The notes under the pieces are model-generated. The model searched no databases, was not told the origin of the DNA, and worked only from the letters and a program-made list of their open reading frames with translations. A stretch of DNA of 6,974 nucleotides from Phycisphaerales bacterium. GTDB lineage: Bacteria > Planctomycetota > Phycisphaerae > Tepidisphaerales > Tepidisphaeraceae. The stretch covers positions 1 through 6,974 of the forward strand of contig JAQGHH010000164.1 in assembly GCA_028288945.1 (NCBI GenBank), read 5' to 3'. Numbering within the stretch: the first letter of the stretch is position 1; every line of letters starts with the position of its first letter. The position numbers were made by a program, and so were the translations under genes. Below, piece after piece: positions 6,611-6,974 of this stretch.

Positions 6611-6641
6611 GTCGGACGGACCTTTGCTCGGACCGGCCTGC

Positions 6642-6974
6642 TCAACTGGCAACGGGAAGACTCACGGCCCGCGATCTTCGCACAGGTGTCACGGGGGCAT
6701 CGCAGGTGCCGTGGCTGGCTTTGGTGCCGTCTACGGCTCGCATGGGGATCGCGCTGGATGGCGGGCGGGTGAGGCGCTCGACCTTGCCCATTGCCAGGCG
6801 CACGGCCCAGACAAAGGTGCGACGGATGGTTTGAGCAAGCCCCAACATCCCGACGACCTGCATGCCCGCGGCTTTGTGCGACACTTTGGTTTTTTTGCCC
6901 AGGAGCACTCCGAGCAGCCGCACGGGGTTATAGAAGGAGGCGTAGCCGATGAGCATGTTGAGCTGCTTGAGCCA
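6642..6974 (-). CDS. C-terminal end of a probable radical-SAM-type protein (N-terminus beyond right edge)
   Basis: The frame is open from the right edge of the window to a TGA at 6642-6644, giving the last 110 residues of a larger protein. An internal Met codon at 6954-6956 is not a likely start because the frame continues upstream in coding character (WLKQLN...). The visible part has a helical segment with FYNP (visible residues 14-17), a Lys-rich turn, a hydrophobic and Arg-containing stretch around TIRRTFVWAVRLAMGKV, then a polar Pro-rich tail. The order FYNP, aromatic-rich helix with Trp and Arg, then a loop with IPMR-VDG resembles tails that follow radical SAM and B12-binding radical SAM domains in planctomycete-like genomes. 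No CxxxCxxC motif lies in the window, so the family is a resemblance only. It converges on the porin and cytochrome operon across the repeat cluster. Confidence 0.5.
   Translation of the reverse strand, partial: WLKQLNMLIGYASFYNPVRLLGVLLGKKTKVSHKAAGMQVVGMLGLAQTIRRTFVWAVRLAMGKVERLTRPPSSAIPMRAVDGTKASHGTCDAPVTPVRRSRAVSLPVAS

Noticed and set aside
6524..6772. An 82-codon plus-strand frame containing PLTPTLSPEYEGEG.
   Set aside because: This peptide is a translation of the long inverted repeat. The same applies to the minus-strand frames over 6351-6652, which also translate the heptamer blocks.

Overview
The window is G+C-rich bacterial chromosome of ordinary gene density, with strong G/C bias at third codon positions and long antisense shadow frames. 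The gene set suggests an environmental Gram-negative bacterium: an outer-membrane-type porin, a lipoprotein cytochrome c, a Rieske-fused flavoprotein and an OPT transporter. The repeat style and the tail of the rightmost gene resemble what I know from Planctomycetota, but this placement is an inference. Nothing in the window fixes the taxon.

Layout. Positions 1-1367 (minus) hold the N-terminal two thirds of an OPT-family oligopeptide transporter that runs off the left edge. A 170-bp divergent intergenic region separates it from two plus-strand genes 30 nt apart. The first (1538-3067) is an FAD-dependent oxidoreductase with a C-terminal Rieske [2Fe-2S] domain. The second (3098-4303) is a DAO-type FAD oxidoreductase from a related family that lacks the Rieske domain. 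After 248 bp of intergenic sequence come two more plus-strand genes 58 nt apart: an exported porin with an N-terminal coiled coil (4552-5982), and a 112-residue lipoprotein with one CxxCH haem site (6041-6379). From 6380 to 6641 there is no gene. This gap holds two blocks of 7-bp tandem repeats and then a 136-bp imperfect inverted repeat resembling a MITE or REP-like element. A minus-strand gene end (6642-6974) converges on it. It is probably the C-terminus of a radical-SAM-type protein and is cut by the right edge.

How the genes may work together. The two flavoproteins look like a cytoplasmic redox pair, cotranscribed and ancestrally related; their substrate cannot be read from the sequence. 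The porin and haem lipoprotein look like a second small operon acting at the cell envelope. A joint electron-transfer role for all four genes is possible but is only suggested by adjacency. I see no CRISPR, tRNA, rRNA, transposase, phage or defence genes. The most unusual structures are the repeat cluster between the convergent genes and the flavoprotein pair.
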